From positions 1 to 64,000 of the forward strand of contig JANPKU010000021.1 in assembly GCA_031426215.1 (NCBI GenBank): a DNA stretch of 64,000 nucleotides, in the 5' to 3' direction. This DNA comes from Sva-07 sp031426215 (GTDB lineage: Bacteria; Actinomycetota; Acidimicrobiia; Acidimicrobiales; Ilumatobacteraceae). Under the pieces are notes generated by a model. That model made no database searches. It saw only the letters and a program-made list of their open reading frames with translations, and was not told the DNA's origin. Each line of letters opens with the position of its first letter. Within the stretch, counting starts at the first letter, position 1. A program made the position numbers and the translations under genes. Of the stretch, positions 41,736 through 50,338 are shown in pieces.

Positions 41736-42662
41736 TCAGGACGTCAACATCGTCTGCGGCCAGCCGCCCGGCTCACCGTTCATCCCCGAGTTGGCGCGGG
41801 CAGCGGCGAGGAGCTCGGCGACGGCCGGGCCGATCTTGGTCGGGTCGTCGATCGGTGTCGTCGACGGACCTCGCACCCACCCTTCGGCGACTGCGAGCGT
41901 CTGACCCGACGCTTCGAACACCCGCCCGGTGACGTTGGCGGCCTCGTCGGAGCACAGCCAGGTGACGATCGGGGCGATCCAGTGCGGCGCCCGCGCCTCG
42001 CGTGCTTCGTCGGTCTCCGGTGCGGGACCGAGGCCCTCGGTCATCCGGGTCAGCGCCACCGGTCCGACAGCGTTCACGGTCACGCCATAGCGGGCGACCT
42101 CGAGCGCGACGATGTTGGTGAAGGCGGCGATGCCGGCCTTCGCTGCGCCGTAGTTCGCCTGGCCTGGATTGCCGTAGATGCCCGACACCGACGTGGTGTT
42201 GACGATTCGCCCGCTGACCGGCTCGCCGGCCTTGGCGCGTTCACGCCAGTAGGCAACAGCCCATCGTGACGGCGCGAACGTGCCCTTGAGGTGGACGTTG
42301 ATCACCGAGTCCCATTCCTCCTCGGTCATGTTGGCGAGCACCCGGTCGCGCAGGATGCCGGCGTTGTTGACGAGCGCGTGGAGGTCGCCGAAGGTCTCGA
42401 TGGCGGTGTTGATCATGCGCTGAGCGCCTTCCCAGTCGGCGACGTTGTCGCCGTTCGCCACCGCCTCGCCGCCCATCTCGAGGATCTCGTTGACCACCTG
42501 CTGTGCCGGGGAGAGGTCGCCGCCGCTGCCATCGACGTTGCCGCCGAGGTCGTTGACCACGACCTTGGCCCCGTGACGGGCGAGGCTCAGCGCGTGCTCG
42601 CGCCCGATCCCCCGACCAGCTCCGGTGACAATTGCAACTCGCCCCTCGCACAGACCACTCAT
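41736..42662 (-). CDS. SDR-family dehydrogenase, multifunctional-enzyme type 2-like (3-hydroxyacyl-CoA dehydrogenase)
   Basis: Short-chain dehydrogenase (308 aa). Cofactor motif VTGAGRGIGREHALSLARHGAKVVVNDLGG, which is close to the HSD17B4/MFE-2 dehydrogenase pattern; NNAGILRD; and the catalytic Ser-Tyr-Lys in NTTSVSGIYGNPGQANYGAAKAG. Paired with the MaoC hydratase it probably performs the hydration and (3R)-dehydrogenation steps of beta-oxidation. AAGGA precedes the ATG at 42662; the open frame to 42893 overlaps the divergent amidase gene and is rejected. Confidence 0.9.
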   Translation of the reverse strand: MSGLCEGRVAIVTGAGRGIGREHALSLARHGAKVVVNDLGGNVDGSGGDLSPAQQVVNEILEMGGEAVANGDNVADWEGAQRMINTAIETFGDLHALVNNAGILRDRVLANMTEEEWDSVINVHLKGTFAPSRWAVAYWRERAKAGEPVSGRIVNTTSVSGIYGNPGQANYGAAKAGIAAFTNIVALEVARYGVTVNAVGPVALTRMTEGLGPAPETDEAREARAPHWIAPIVTWLCSDEAANVTGRVFEASGQTLAVAEGWVRGPSTTPIDDPTKIGPAVAELLAAARANSGMNGEPGGWPQTMLTS

Positions 42663-42722
42663 CGACAGTTCCTTCCTGGTTCCGATGGCGCCGAACTCGC
42701 GGCGCCGACTGGTCCGGCATCG

Positions 42723-42728
42723 TAGGGT
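42723..42728 (+). promoter_or_regulatory. -10 box of the PGRP amidase gene (leaderless type)
   Basis: TAGGGT ends 7 bases before the GTG at 42736. Confidence 0.5.
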
Positions 42729-42735
42729 CAGCGTC

Positions 42736-43554
42736 GTGTGCGACTGCCAGCGGACGAGGCGTGAGCTCTTCGGCGGAGCGTTCACCGGTGCGATCGGGGT
42801 CGCATCGACGCTGGGGCTCGCCGCCTGTGGACGCCCGCCGAGCACACGCCATGACACGCTGTCGAAGCTCGCTCCGATGGCGTCACTGGCCACGGTCGAG
42901 GTGGACCCGGGCGTGCACGTCCACCCTCGCGATCAATGGGGCGCCGATCTGCCACCCAAGGGCGCGATCGCACCGGAGACGGTGAGGTTCCTGCTCGTGC
43001 ACCACACCGCTTCCAGCAACGACGTGCCCGACCCGCGAGCGGTCATCCGCCAGACGTATGCGTTCCACACCGGACCGCAGAAGCGTTGGCCCGACATCTG
43101 CTACCACTTCATGATCGGCCCGGACGGTTCGATCTGGGAGACCCGTGCCGGTTCGCTCGCCGGACCCGTCATCGCTGACGCCTCGGGCGGCAACCAGGGC
43201 TACGCGCAGCTCGTGTGCATGATCGGCGACTTCCAGTTGCGACCACCGACACCGGCTGCCCAGGAGTCGCTGATGCGCATGTTGATCCACCTTGCGGATC
43301 GCTACGACATCGACACCGATCCGGCCGCCACCACCACGTTCATCTCGCGCGGGTCGGACAAGTTCCGGGCCGGCACCACCATCACCGCATCGACGATCTC
43401 GGGCCACCGCGACATGACCTACACCTCGTGCCCTGGCGACAACGGATATGCGCTGCTCGGCGACTGGCGCAGCCGAGTCCACGCCACCCGCCTCCAACGC
43501 AACGATCCCGGCCCGACCAAACGGGCCGTCCGGCTCGGCGTCCACCTCAGCTGA
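42736..43554 (+). CDS. Tat-exported lipoprotein N-acetylmuramoyl-L-alanine amidase (PGRP/amidase-2)
   Basis: Zinc amidase (272 aa) predicted to cut peptidoglycan between MurNAc and L-Ala. The N-terminus has a twin-arginine motif RTRRELFGG, a hydrophobic stretch and lipobox LAAC, so it should be Tat-exported and lipid-anchored. Catalytic domain: RDQWGADLPPKG, FLLVHHTAS with the first zinc His, CYHFMIGPDGSIWETR, ISGHRDMTYTSCPGD with the second His and the Cys ligand. The domain order matches PGRP rather than autolysin with cell-wall repeats. The GTG start is favoured by the -10 position. Likely role is wall recycling or remodelling. Confidence 0.88.
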   Translation: MCDCQRTRRELFGGAFTGAIGVASTLGLAACGRPPSTRHDTLSKLAPMASLATVEVDPGVHVHPRDQWGADLPPKGAIAPETVRFLLVHHTASSNDVPDPRAVIRQTYAFHTGPQKRWPDICYHFMIGPDGSIWETRAGSLAGPVIADASGGNQGYAQLVCMIGDFQLRPPTPAAQESLMRMLIHLADRYDIDTDPAATTTFISRGSDKFRAGTTITASTISGHRDMTYTSCPGDNGYALLGDWRSRVHATRLQRNDPGPTKRAVRLGVHLS

Positions 43555-43580
43555 CCAACGCACCGTGCGGCGAGCGCCCG

Positions 43581-43586
43581 TAGCCT
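43581..43586 (+). promoter_or_regulatory. -10 box of the geranylgeranyl-reductase-like gene (leaderless type)
   Basis: TAGCCT ends 7 bases before the GTG at 43594. Confidence 0.5.
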
Positions 43587-43593
43587 TGCCGAC

Positions 43594-44835
43594 GTGAACG
43601 CCCCGACAGCGACGCCTCCGAGCGAGCACCTCACGGCCGATGTCGTGGTCGTCGGCCTCGGTCCCGCAGGGAGTGCGGCCGCGATCGAACTGCGACGCGC
43701 AGGACGTTCGGTGGTCGCGATCGACAAGGCCGTGTTCCCGCGCGACAAGTGCTGCGGCGACGGCCTCACCACACTCGGGCTTCGCGAACTCGAGCGCCTC
43801 GGGCTCGATCGCCAGGCCATCCCGGACTGGTTCGAGGTCGGGGGGGCCGCGATCCGCTCACCCAGTGGTCGCGAAGTGTTCGTGCCGTTGCCGTCGACGG
43901 GCAGCTACGCGGCGGTGGCGCCGCGACTCCAGCTCGATGACGCCTTGGTGCGACTCGCCCGTGGACACGGCGCCGACATCCGCGACGGACATGGCTTCCA
44001 GCGTCTCGACGAGCACGGCGACCACCTCACCGTGATCGCCGACGGCCTCGAGATCGACACCCGCTACATCGTCGCGGCGGACGGGATGTGGAGCCCCGTC
44101 CGCAAGGCATTGGGCGCCAACGAGGTCGGCTACCTCGGTGAATGGCACGGGTTCCGCCAGTACGCCCGCAACGTCACCGGCTCGGCGTCGCGGCAACTCC
44201 ACGTGTGGTTCGAGCCCGATCTGGTCCCCGGCTATGCCTGGTCGTTCCCGCTCCCGGGAGGTCGGGCGAACGTCGGGTTCGGCGTGCTGCGCGACGGAAG
44301 CCGCCGAATCCAGGACATGAAGCAACTCTGGGCCGATCTGTTGGCCCGGCCTCACGTCGTCGACGCCCTCGGCGACGGCTTCGAGCTCGAGGATCGCCAC
44401 ACGGCTTGGCCCATCCCGGCGCGGGTCGACGGGGCCACGTTGAGTGCCGGACGCGTGCTCTTCACGGGCGACGCCGCGATGGCCACCGATGTGATGACCG
44501 GCGAAGGCATCGGCCAAGCGTTGCTCACCGGACGACTCGCAGCCGAGGCGATCATCGCCGCCGGTGCCCTCCAGCCCGACGACGCAGCTGCGATCTACAG
44601 CGCCGCGGTGGCCCATCACCTGTTCGCCGACCACAGGATGTCGCGAGCACTCGGGTCGGTGCTCACCACCTCGTGGGGTGCGAGAGGCGCTATCCGCGTC
44701 GTGGCCGCGAGCGGCGAGTGGGGACGACGGAACTTCGCCCGGTGGATGTTCGAAGACGAGCCTCGCGCCGTGGTGCTCACCCCCAGCCGCTGGCACCGCC
44801 GCTTTCTTGCGCAGCCCGGCGCCTGGGCCAGCTGA
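43594..44835 (+). CDS. geranylgeranyl reductase family FAD-dependent oxidoreductase
   Basis: Flavoprotein (413 aa) that saturates isoprenoid chains, for example of menaquinone or polyprenyl lipids. FAD dinucleotide motif VVVGLGPAGSAAAIELRRAG (about 18-37), the family PRDKCCGDGLTTLGLREL with Cys pair, the second FAD site IVAADGMWSPVRKALG, and GRVLFTGDAAMATDVMTGEGIGQALLTG. No membrane helix is evident, so it is peripheral. A halogenase/monooxygenase relative is the alternative, but the CCGDG motif favours the reductase group. Confidence 0.88.
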   Translation: MNAPTATPPSEHLTADVVVVGLGPAGSAAAIELRRAGRSVVAIDKAVFPRDKCCGDGLTTLGLRELERLGLDRQAIPDWFEVGGAAIRSPSGREVFVPLPSTGSYAAVAPRLQLDDALVRLARGHGADIRDGHGFQRLDEHGDHLTVIADGLEIDTRYIVAADGMWSPVRKALGANEVGYLGEWHGFRQYARNVTGSASRQLHVWFEPDLVPGYAWSFPLPGGRANVGFGVLRDGSRRIQDMKQLWADLLARPHVVDALGDGFELEDRHTAWPIPARVDGATLSAGRVLFTGDAAMATDVMTGEGIGQALLTGRLAAEAIIAAGALQPDDAAAIYSAAVAHHLFADHRMSRALGSVLTTSWGARGAIRVVAASGEWGRRNFARWMFEDEPRAVVLTPSRWHRRFLAQPGAWAS

Positions 44836-44842
44836 TCAACGG

Positions 44843-45196
44843 TCAGAGACGGGGGTCATCGGGTGGCGGTGCCCAGAAATCGACCTCGCCGATTCGACCC
44901 GTGATGCCGTCGACGTCGATGTCCTCCGGATCGCCGGTGGCCTCGTAGACGATCACGATGTCGTCGTCCTTCGGCGGACCCTCGTAGATGTCGCGTAGTC
45001 CGATCATCGCTCCAGCGGCCACAGCACCGAGAACGCCACCCTTGCGACGACCGGCCTCGATCATCGAGAGTCGGCGAGCAGCCATTGCCTCCTCGGCTTC
45101 GATGCGCGCCACGTCGATGCTCGCGATGAGCTCCGCGTCGAGCGCATCAGCAGCGTCGGACGCGCAAGCGGCATCGTCGTCGAGTGGTTCGGCCAC
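44843..45196 (-). CDS. uncharacterised small acidic protein with one glycine-rich hydrophobic segment
   Basis: 117-aa protein I do not recognise. An acidic Ala/Asp-rich N-terminus and helix (1-50, LDAELIASIDVARIEAEEAM) is followed by AGRRKGG, a short hydrophobic stretch VLGAVAAGAMIGL (about 69-81), and an acidic C-terminus rich in Asp/Pro. It could be a membrane-associated or coiled-coil protein. The GTG start lies 6 bases from a TATTCT box (leaderless). It is divergent from the moxR operon, which hints at joint regulation but no more. Confidence 0.65.
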   Translation of the reverse strand: MAEPLDDDAACASDAADALDAELIASIDVARIEAEEAMAARRLSMIEAGRRKGGVLGAVAAGAMIGLRDIYEGPPKDDDIVIVYEATGDPEDIDVDGITGRIGEVDFWAPPPDDPRL

Positions 45197-45202
45197 CCGC
45201 CC

Positions 45203-45208
45203 AGAATA
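45203..45208 (-). promoter_or_regulatory. -10 box of the small acidic protein gene (leaderless type)
   Basis: TATTCT ends 6 bases before the GTG at 45196. Confidence 0.5.
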
Positions 45209-45261
45209 CGAGAAGTCGGTGAGAGATGCGTCGCCGCACTGGTCGAATGCCGGTGCAGCGC

Positions 45262-45267
45262 TACCGT
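45262..45267 (+). promoter_or_regulatory. -10 box of the moxR operon
   Basis: TACCGT ends 9 bases before the ATG at 45277, a leaderless or two- to three-base leader arrangement. Confidence 0.45.
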
Positions 45268-45276
45268 CGTCGGGCA

Positions 45277-46335
45277 ATGACCGCCAGCGATCAATCCCAC
45301 GCGCCTGCCACCGCATCGACGCCTGCCGACGACCGCCAGACCGCCGAGACGTTCGAGAAGATCTTCTTCGAACTCCGCAAGGTGATGGTCGGCCAGACCC
45401 GGCTGCTCGAACGCCTCCTCGTCGGCGTGCTGTGCCGCGGTCACTGCCTGCTGGAGTCGGTGCCCGGTCTGGCCAAGACCTTGGCGGCGGAAACCCTCGC
45501 CGACGTCGTTGGCGGCACGTTCGCCCGAATCCAGTTCACACCGGACCTGTTGCCGTCCGACATCACCGGCACCCGCATCTACCGAGCAAACAGCGAGACA
45601 TTCGACGTCGAGTTCGGCCCCGTGTTCGTCAACTTCCTGCTCACCGACGAGATCAACCGGGCGCCCGCCAAGGTGCAGTCCGCCCTGCTCGAAGTGATGG
45701 CCGAACAGCAGGTCACCATCGGCGGCGTCACCCACGCAGCACCGAATCCGTTCTTCGTCGTCGCCACCCAGAACCCGATCGAGTCGGAGGGCGTGTACCA
45801 ACTGCCCGACGCACAGCGAGACCGCTTCATGATGAAGATCGTCCTCGACTACCCCACCCCCGACGAGGAACTCACGATCATCGACCGGATGAGCATCAGC
45901 GCACCGGTACCGAGCCAGGTCATCACGCTCGATGAGTTGATCGCCCTCCAGCGACGCGCCGACACCGTGTTCGTCGATCGTTCGGTGTCGCAGTACGCCG
46001 TCGACCTCGTGCAGTGCACTCGGGATCCTGCACGCGCCGGCCTCGGCGACCTGTCGTCGGTGATCGGGCTCGGAGCCAGTCCTCGAGCATCACTCAACCT
46101 GGTTCGCGGTGCTCGAGCGCTGGCACTGATGCGCGGTCGCTCGTACACCACACCACAGGACGTGTTCGACCTCGCCCCCGAGATCCTCCGCCACCGGTTG
46201 CTGCTCACCTACGACGCACTGGCCCGCGACATCACGACCGACCACGTCGTGCAACGGATCCTGGCGACGGTGCCCGCCACGTGGGTGTCGCCGAAACCGA
46301 ACGACGCCTTCGGCAGCGGCGCCCCGAGGGTCTGA
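45277..46335 (+). CDS. MoxR-family AAA+ ATPase
   Basis: Chaperone-like AAA+ protein (352 aa) that usually helps insert metals or assemble VWA-domain partners. Walker A variant LLESVPGLAKT, Walker B NFLLTDEINRAPAK, sensor VATQNPIESEGVYQLPDAQRDRF, and the C-terminal lid domain are present. A disordered Ser/Thr/Ala-rich start (1-25) precedes the fold. First gene of a tight three-gene unit with a DUF58 and a VWA protein, the canonical MoxR-BatA neighbourhood. Substrate unknown. Confidence 0.92.
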   Translation: MTASDQSHAPATASTPADDRQTAETFEKIFFELRKVMVGQTRLLERLLVGVLCRGHCLLESVPGLAKTLAAETLADVVGGTFARIQFTPDLLPSDITGTRIYRANSETFDVEFGPVFVNFLLTDEINRAPAKVQSALLEVMAEQQVTIGGVTHAAPNPFFVVATQNPIESEGVYQLPDAQRDRFMMKIVLDYPTPDEELTIIDRMSISAPVPSQVITLDELIALQRRADTVFVDRSVSQYAVDLVQCTRDPARAGLGDLSSVIGLGASPRASLNLVRGARALALMRGRSYTTPQDVFDLAPEILRHRLLLTYDALARDITTDHVVQRILATVPATWVSPKPNDAFGSGAPRV

Positions 46336-46337
46336 CC

Positions 46338-47348
46338 GTGGCAACGCTGGGTCCGGCGAGCGTGTCGCCGTCGGCCGCTGCGACATCGAGTTCGTCTCCT
46401 CCCTGGTCGCCGGCGACGGCAACGGCTGGCGGTTGGGCGGCCGGCCCGCCGACCGAGACCGTCGCCGAACTCCTGCGCACACTGGAACTCACCATCACGG
46501 GCCGCCTCGATGGCGTGCTCCACGGGCAGTACCAGGGACTCACGCCGGGCCACGGTTCCGAGCCCGGCGAATCACGGCTCTATCAGCCGGGCGACGACGT
46601 ACGCCGCATCGATTGGAACATCACGGCGCGAACGCAGGAGACCCACGTGCGTGAGCAGATCGCGGACCGCGACCTCACGGCGTGGCTGGTCGTCGACGTG
46701 TCCGCCACCATGCAGTTCGGCACCGTCTCCAACGACAAGGCCCAGATCGCCACGGCCGCTGCCGCATGCATCGGCTTTCTCACCGCCCGCAACCAGAACC
46801 GACTCGGGGCCGTGCTCGTCGCAGGCCCGTCGATCCACGTGGTGCCGCCTCGTTCGGGTTCGAATCAGGTGCGTGCGGTGCTGTCGTTGCTCAGCGCTCC
46901 GCCCGTGTCCGAAGGACTCGGCCAGGCCGACCTCGCAGGCGCCATCGATCGGGTCGGCGCCATCGCCAACCGCCGCGGGTTCGTCGCCGTCATCAGCGAC
47001 TTCCGGGGCGACGACTGGCAGCCGGCGCTCGCCCGACTGAGCCTGCGCCACGACTTGCTCGCCATCACCGTCCACGATCCTCGCGAATACGACGTTCCCC
47101 CGATCGGACTGGTCGAGGTGATCGATCCGGCAACCGGCGCGAGGCGAGAGGTCCGGGTGACCGCACAGGTGCAGGAGCGCTTCGCCGCCGCGGCGTCGGA
47201 TCAACGCAACCGGCGCACCGATGCACTCGGGCGGTCACGCGCCGACGTGATCGAATTGTCGACCGATGCCGACTGGCTCGGCGCGATCGTGCAGCACACC
47301 CAGCGCCGGCGGGTTCAGGCGGTTCGTGGCGATGGGATCGGACGATGA
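46338..47348 (+). CDS. DUF58 protein
   Basis: 336-aa protein with the DUF58 core: LDGVLHGQYQGLTPGHGSEPGESRLYQPGDDVRRIDWN, then a VWA-like fold (WLVVDVSATMQFG, with a DxSAT in place of the DxSxS metal site). No membrane helices precede the core, unlike many DUF58 proteins. Instead the first 35 residues are low-complexity Ser/Ala/Pro. The GTG follows the moxR stop by two bases, so it is coupled. DUF58 proteins work with MoxR ATPases, but their reaction is not known. Confidence 0.88.
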   Translation: MATLGPASVSPSAAATSSSSPPWSPATATAGGWAAGPPTETVAELLRTLELTITGRLDGVLHGQYQGLTPGHGSEPGESRLYQPGDDVRRIDWNITARTQETHVREQIADRDLTAWLVVDVSATMQFGTVSNDKAQIATAAAACIGFLTARNQNRLGAVLVAGPSIHVVPPRSGSNQVRAVLSLLSAPPVSEGLGQADLAGAIDRVGAIANRRGFVAVISDFRGDDWQPALARLSLRHDLLAITVHDPREYDVPPIGLVEVIDPATGARREVRVTAQVQERFAAAASDQRNRRTDALGRSRADVIELSTDADWLGAIVQHTQRRRVQAVRGDGIGR

Positions 47349-48325
47349 GTACGGACTTCCTCGCGCCCGGTCGGCTCTTGTTGCTGCTGGTCGTGGCGGC
47401 TCTCGCCGTGTTGTACGTGGTCGTGCTGCGCTGGCGCAAAGCCGCGACCGTGCGCTTCACCCAGGTCGACCTGCTCGACAAGGTGGCCCCGCAACGCCCG
47501 CGTTGGCGTCGACACGTCGTGGCCGCACTGCAATTGCTCGGGCTCGCCTTCGCCGTGGTCGCCGTTGCTCGACCGGTCGAACGCACCACCGAGAACACCA
47601 CGACCGAGGGACGCATCCTGGTGCTGTTCGACGTGTCGTTGTCGATGATGGCCGACGACGTGGCGCCACGCCGTTTCGAGGCAGCCCAGGAGGCGGCACG
47701 GGACTTCGTCGATCTCGTCGACCCCGGCGTCGAAGTGGGTCTGATCGGATTCTCGGGTGCGGTGAGCGTCGACGTCGATCCGACCCTCGATCGCGCGACG
47801 ATGCTGCGCGGCATCGACAATCTCGAGCTCGCCGAATCGACCGCGATCGGCGATGCTCTCTCCGCCGGAACGAGACTGCTGGTCAACGCAGCCGACCCGA
47901 ACGACGATTCAGATCTTCCGCCCGGCGTGATCGTGCTGCTCAGCGATGGCGAAACCACCGTCGGCAGCCTGACGTCCGACGGCGCAGCCGAGGCCGCTGA
48001 TGCGGGCATCCCCGTGTACACGATCGCGTTCGGTACGGAGGGCGGGTCGATCCAGGATCCGGAGACCGGCGAGATCGTGCCGGTGCCGGTGCGGCCGGCC
48101 GACCTCGAGCTCGTCGCCGAAACCACCGGCGGTCAGGCCTTCGAGGCACGTACGGGGGACGAGTTGGCGAGCGCCTACGACCAGATCGCCGAATCGCTTG
48201 GCGAGACGATCGGCGACCCCGTCGAGATCATCACCGAGCTCACGTGGCGCTGGGCGCTCGCCGCCTTCCTCTGTCTCGGACTTGCCTGGGCGCTGAGCCT
48301 CTGGTGGCTGCGCGGCATGGTCTGA
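47345..48325 (+). CDS. membrane-anchored VWA-domain protein (BatA-like)
   Basis: 326-aa protein. Two N-terminal helices (about 8-27 and 57-76) flank a cytoplasmic loop, a von Willebrand A domain (90-285) has the metal site VLFDVSLSMMADD and LLSDGETTVG, and a C-terminal helix (305-324) re-anchors it. This is the Bat/aerotolerance organisation. The ATG overlaps the DUF58 stop as ATGA. Only one VWA protein is present (no BatB or BatD), so this is a reduced system. Confidence 0.9.
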   Translation: MSTDFLAPGRLLLLLVVAALAVLYVVVLRWRKAATVRFTQVDLLDKVAPQRPRWRRHVVAALQLLGLAFAVVAVARPVERTTENTTTEGRILVLFDVSLSMMADDVAPRRFEAAQEAARDFVDLVDPGVEVGLIGFSGAVSVDVDPTLDRATMLRGIDNLELAESTAIGDALSAGTRLLVNAADPNDDSDLPPGVIVLLSDGETTVGSLTSDGAAEAADAGIPVYTIAFGTEGGSIQDPETGEIVPVPVRPADLELVAETTGGQAFEARTGDELASAYDQIAESLGETIGDPVEIITELTWRWALAAFLCLGLAWALSLWWLRGMV

Positions 48326-48326
48326 C

Positions 48327-48365
48327 GAAATGAAACGGAGAGGTCTGACCCCTCGGTTTCATTTC
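48327..48365. repeat. REP-like palindrome, divergent subtype
   Basis: 39-bp palindrome with 19-base arms (two mismatches) around a central T. It begins GAAATGAAAC and has the core GGTCTGACCCC (48342-48352), the same core as the REP copies at 26511 and 55074 although the outer arms differ. It fills the BatA/LLM convergent junction and its end overlaps the LLM stop codon. Confidence 0.8.
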
Positions 48366-49407
48366 AGAGGAGCGACTTGAGCTGGTCGATCGTCTTGACG
48401 GCATCGGCACCGACGGGGTTCACCGAGAGATGGGTGACGCCCGCCTCCTGGAACGCAGCGATGCGCTCCTTGACGTACCCGGCCGGTCCGACCAGGTTCG
48501 ACTTCTCGAGCAGGTCGCTCGGTACCGCCGCCGCCGCCTCGTCCTTCTTCCCGGACAGGTAGAGGTCCTGGATCTCGGCGGCCTCGTCGACGTAGCCGTA
48601 GCGCTGACAGATCGTGTTGTAGAAGTTCTTGTCGCGGGCCCCCATCCCGCCGATGTACAACGCGGCGCTCGGGCGCGCGAGGTCGAGGAGGCGCTTCTGC
48701 GCGTCACCGGTGAGCTCGTCACCGATCGCCACCATGCCCCCGGCGGAGATCTGGAGGCGCCCGAGGTCGGGATCGCGTTCGGCGGTGCCTGCCTTCAGGT
48801 CATCGCCCCACACCGACTGGAACTTGTCGGGGTCGAAGAAGATCGGCAGCCAGCCGTCGGCGTACTTCGCAGTGTTCTTCACCGACTGACCCATCAGGCT
48901 CGCCCAGAAGATCGGGATGTGCTCGCGCACCGGGTGGTTGATCAGCTTCAACGGTTTGCCGAGGCCGGTTCCCTCACCCTCGGGAAGCGGGATCGTCGTG
49001 GTCGGGCCGTCGTAGATCACCTTCTCGCGCCGCCAGGTCATCCGGCACACGTTGATGTAGTCGCGGATACGGGGCATCGGCTTGTCGTAGGGCACCCCGT
49101 GGAACCCTTCGATCACCTGTGGTCCGGATGCACCGAGTCCGAGGATGAAGCGACCGTTCGACACGTAGTCGAGGCCTGCCGCGGTCTGCGCCATGCACGT
49201 GGCCGTGCGCGAGAACACGTTGAGGATGCCGGACCCGATCTCGATCGTGGAGGTCTTGGCCGCCAGGAAGCCCATCTGCGAGACGGCGTCGAAGCTGTAC
49301 GCCTCGGGGACCCAGACCACGTCGAGGCCGGCCTTTTCGAGTTCGACGACCTTGTCCACGTCTGCGTGGAAGTCGCCGGAGTAGTTGATGGACATCGAGA
49401 GCTTCAT
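48364..49407 (-). CDS. LLM-class F420-type flavin-dependent oxidoreductase
   Basis: TIM-barrel luciferase-like oxidoreductase (347 aa), probably F420-dependent as is common in this clade. Family segments are MSINYSGDFHADVDKVVELE, GLDVVWVPEAYSFDAVSQMG, GSGILNVFSRT, MAQTAAGLDYVSNGRFILGLG, GPQVIEGFHGVPYDKP and the terminal GVTHLSVNPVG. The ATG at 49407 sits 8 bases from TATCGT (leaderless). The longer open frame upstream is rejected. Reaction unassigned. Confidence 0.88.
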   Translation of the reverse strand: MKLSMSINYSGDFHADVDKVVELEKAGLDVVWVPEAYSFDAVSQMGFLAAKTSTIEIGSGILNVFSRTATCMAQTAAGLDYVSNGRFILGLGASGPQVIEGFHGVPYDKPMPRIRDYINVCRMTWRREKVIYDGPTTTIPLPEGEGTGLGKPLKLINHPVREHIPIFWASLMGQSVKNTAKYADGWLPIFFDPDKFQSVWGDDLKAGTAERDPDLGRLQISAGGMVAIGDELTGDAQKRLLDLARPSAALYIGGMGARDKNFYNTICQRYGYVDEAAEIQDLYLSGKKDEAAAAVPSDLLEKSNLVGPAGYVKERIAAFQEAGVTHLSVNPVGADAVKTIDQLKSLL

Positions 49408-49415
49408 GGCGCCGA

Positions 49416-49421
49416 ACGATA
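49416..49421 (-). promoter_or_regulatory. -10 box of the LLM oxidoreductase gene (leaderless type)
   Basis: TATCGT ends 8 bases before the ATG at 49407. Confidence 0.55.
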
Positions 49422-49468
49422 TTGGCGCGCGCCCGGGTGGTTGCAGTCGGACGACAACCCCCGCCAGT

Positions 49469-50302
49469 TCAGCCGTTGAGGTTGCCGGTGCGGAAGCCTT
49501 CGAGATCGAGCGTGACGTAGCGGTAGCCCGCACCCGACACTGCGGCCACGATCGCCTCACGGTCGGCGAGAACCTGCTGCAGCTGGTCGAGTTCGACCTC
49601 GATGCGTGCCGTGTCGCCATAGTGGCGGATTCGAACCTGGGCGAAGCCGAGCCGGTGCAGCGCCGCCTCCGCTCGATCGACCCGACCGAGGATCTCGACC
49701 GACACCTCGGTGCCATACGGAATACGACTCGCCAGACACGCCGCCGCCGGCTTGTCCCAGGTGCGCAGGCCCAACACTCTGGACGCTTCGCGCACGTCGG
49801 CCTTCGTGAACCCCGCCGTCACCAACGGGAACTCCGCGCCCGCTTCGGATGCGGCTCGTTGGCCAGGCCGGTGGTCGCCGAGATCATCGACGTTCACACC
49901 GAGCACCACGACGGCCCCCTCGGCCGCGGCGATCGGGGCGACCACGTCCATCAGCTCGGCCTTGCAGTGATAGCAACGATCAGTGTCGTTCAGCCGGTAC
50001 GCAGCACGCTCCATCTCGTCGGTGGCGACCGGCGTCCAGCGCAGACCCCACTCGGTCGCCAGCGAACGACAGTCGCGCTCCTCATCGCCGGCCAACGATG
50101 GCGACACGGCGGTGACCGCATGGGCGTGTTCGGCGCCGAGCACCCTCGTTGCGGCTGCTGCGAGGAACGCAGAGTCGGCGCCCCCGCTGAATGCGACGAC
50201 CAGACGACCGAGTCGGAGCAGCTCGAGGTGCAGACGGCCGAGCTTGACGACGAGCGACGGCGAGAGATCAGCGGCGTCGACCTCTGATTCGGACAGGATC
50301 AC
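49469..50302 (-). CDS. larE: LarE-like ATP-dependent sulfur transferase
   Basis: PP-loop enzyme (277 aa) that adds sulfur to the pyridinium dicarboxylate precursor of the nickel-pincer cofactor (NPN) of lactate racemase and related enzymes. PP-loop FSGGADSAF (38-46), CYHCK (C110, C113) and AACLASRIPYG (C189) are seen. The three-cysteine pattern resembles the LarE type proposed to use an iron-sulfur cluster rather than a single sacrificial Cys; that subtype call is inference. No larB, larC or larA lies in the window, so it is an orphan here. Confidence 0.85.
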   Translation of the reverse strand: MILSESEVDAADLSPSLVVKLGRLHLELLRLGRLVVAFSGGADSAFLAAAATRVLGAEHAHAVTAVSPSLAGDEERDCRSLATEWGLRWTPVATDEMERAAYRLNDTDRCYHCKAELMDVVAPIAAAEGAVVVLGVNVDDLGDHRPGQRAASEAGAEFPLVTAGFTKADVREASRVLGLRTWDKPAAACLASRIPYGTEVSVEILGRVDRAEAALHRLGFAQVRIRHYGDTARIEVELDQLQQVLADREAIVAAVSGAGYRYVTLDLEGFRTGNLNG

Positions 50303-50308
50303 CGGGGC

Positions 50309-50314
50309 AGTATG
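50309..50314 (-). promoter_or_regulatory. -10 box of larE (leaderless type)
   Basis: CATACT ends 6 bases before the GTG at 50302. Confidence 0.4.
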
Positions 50315-50338
50315 GCGCGCTGTACGTAGGACGACTCG

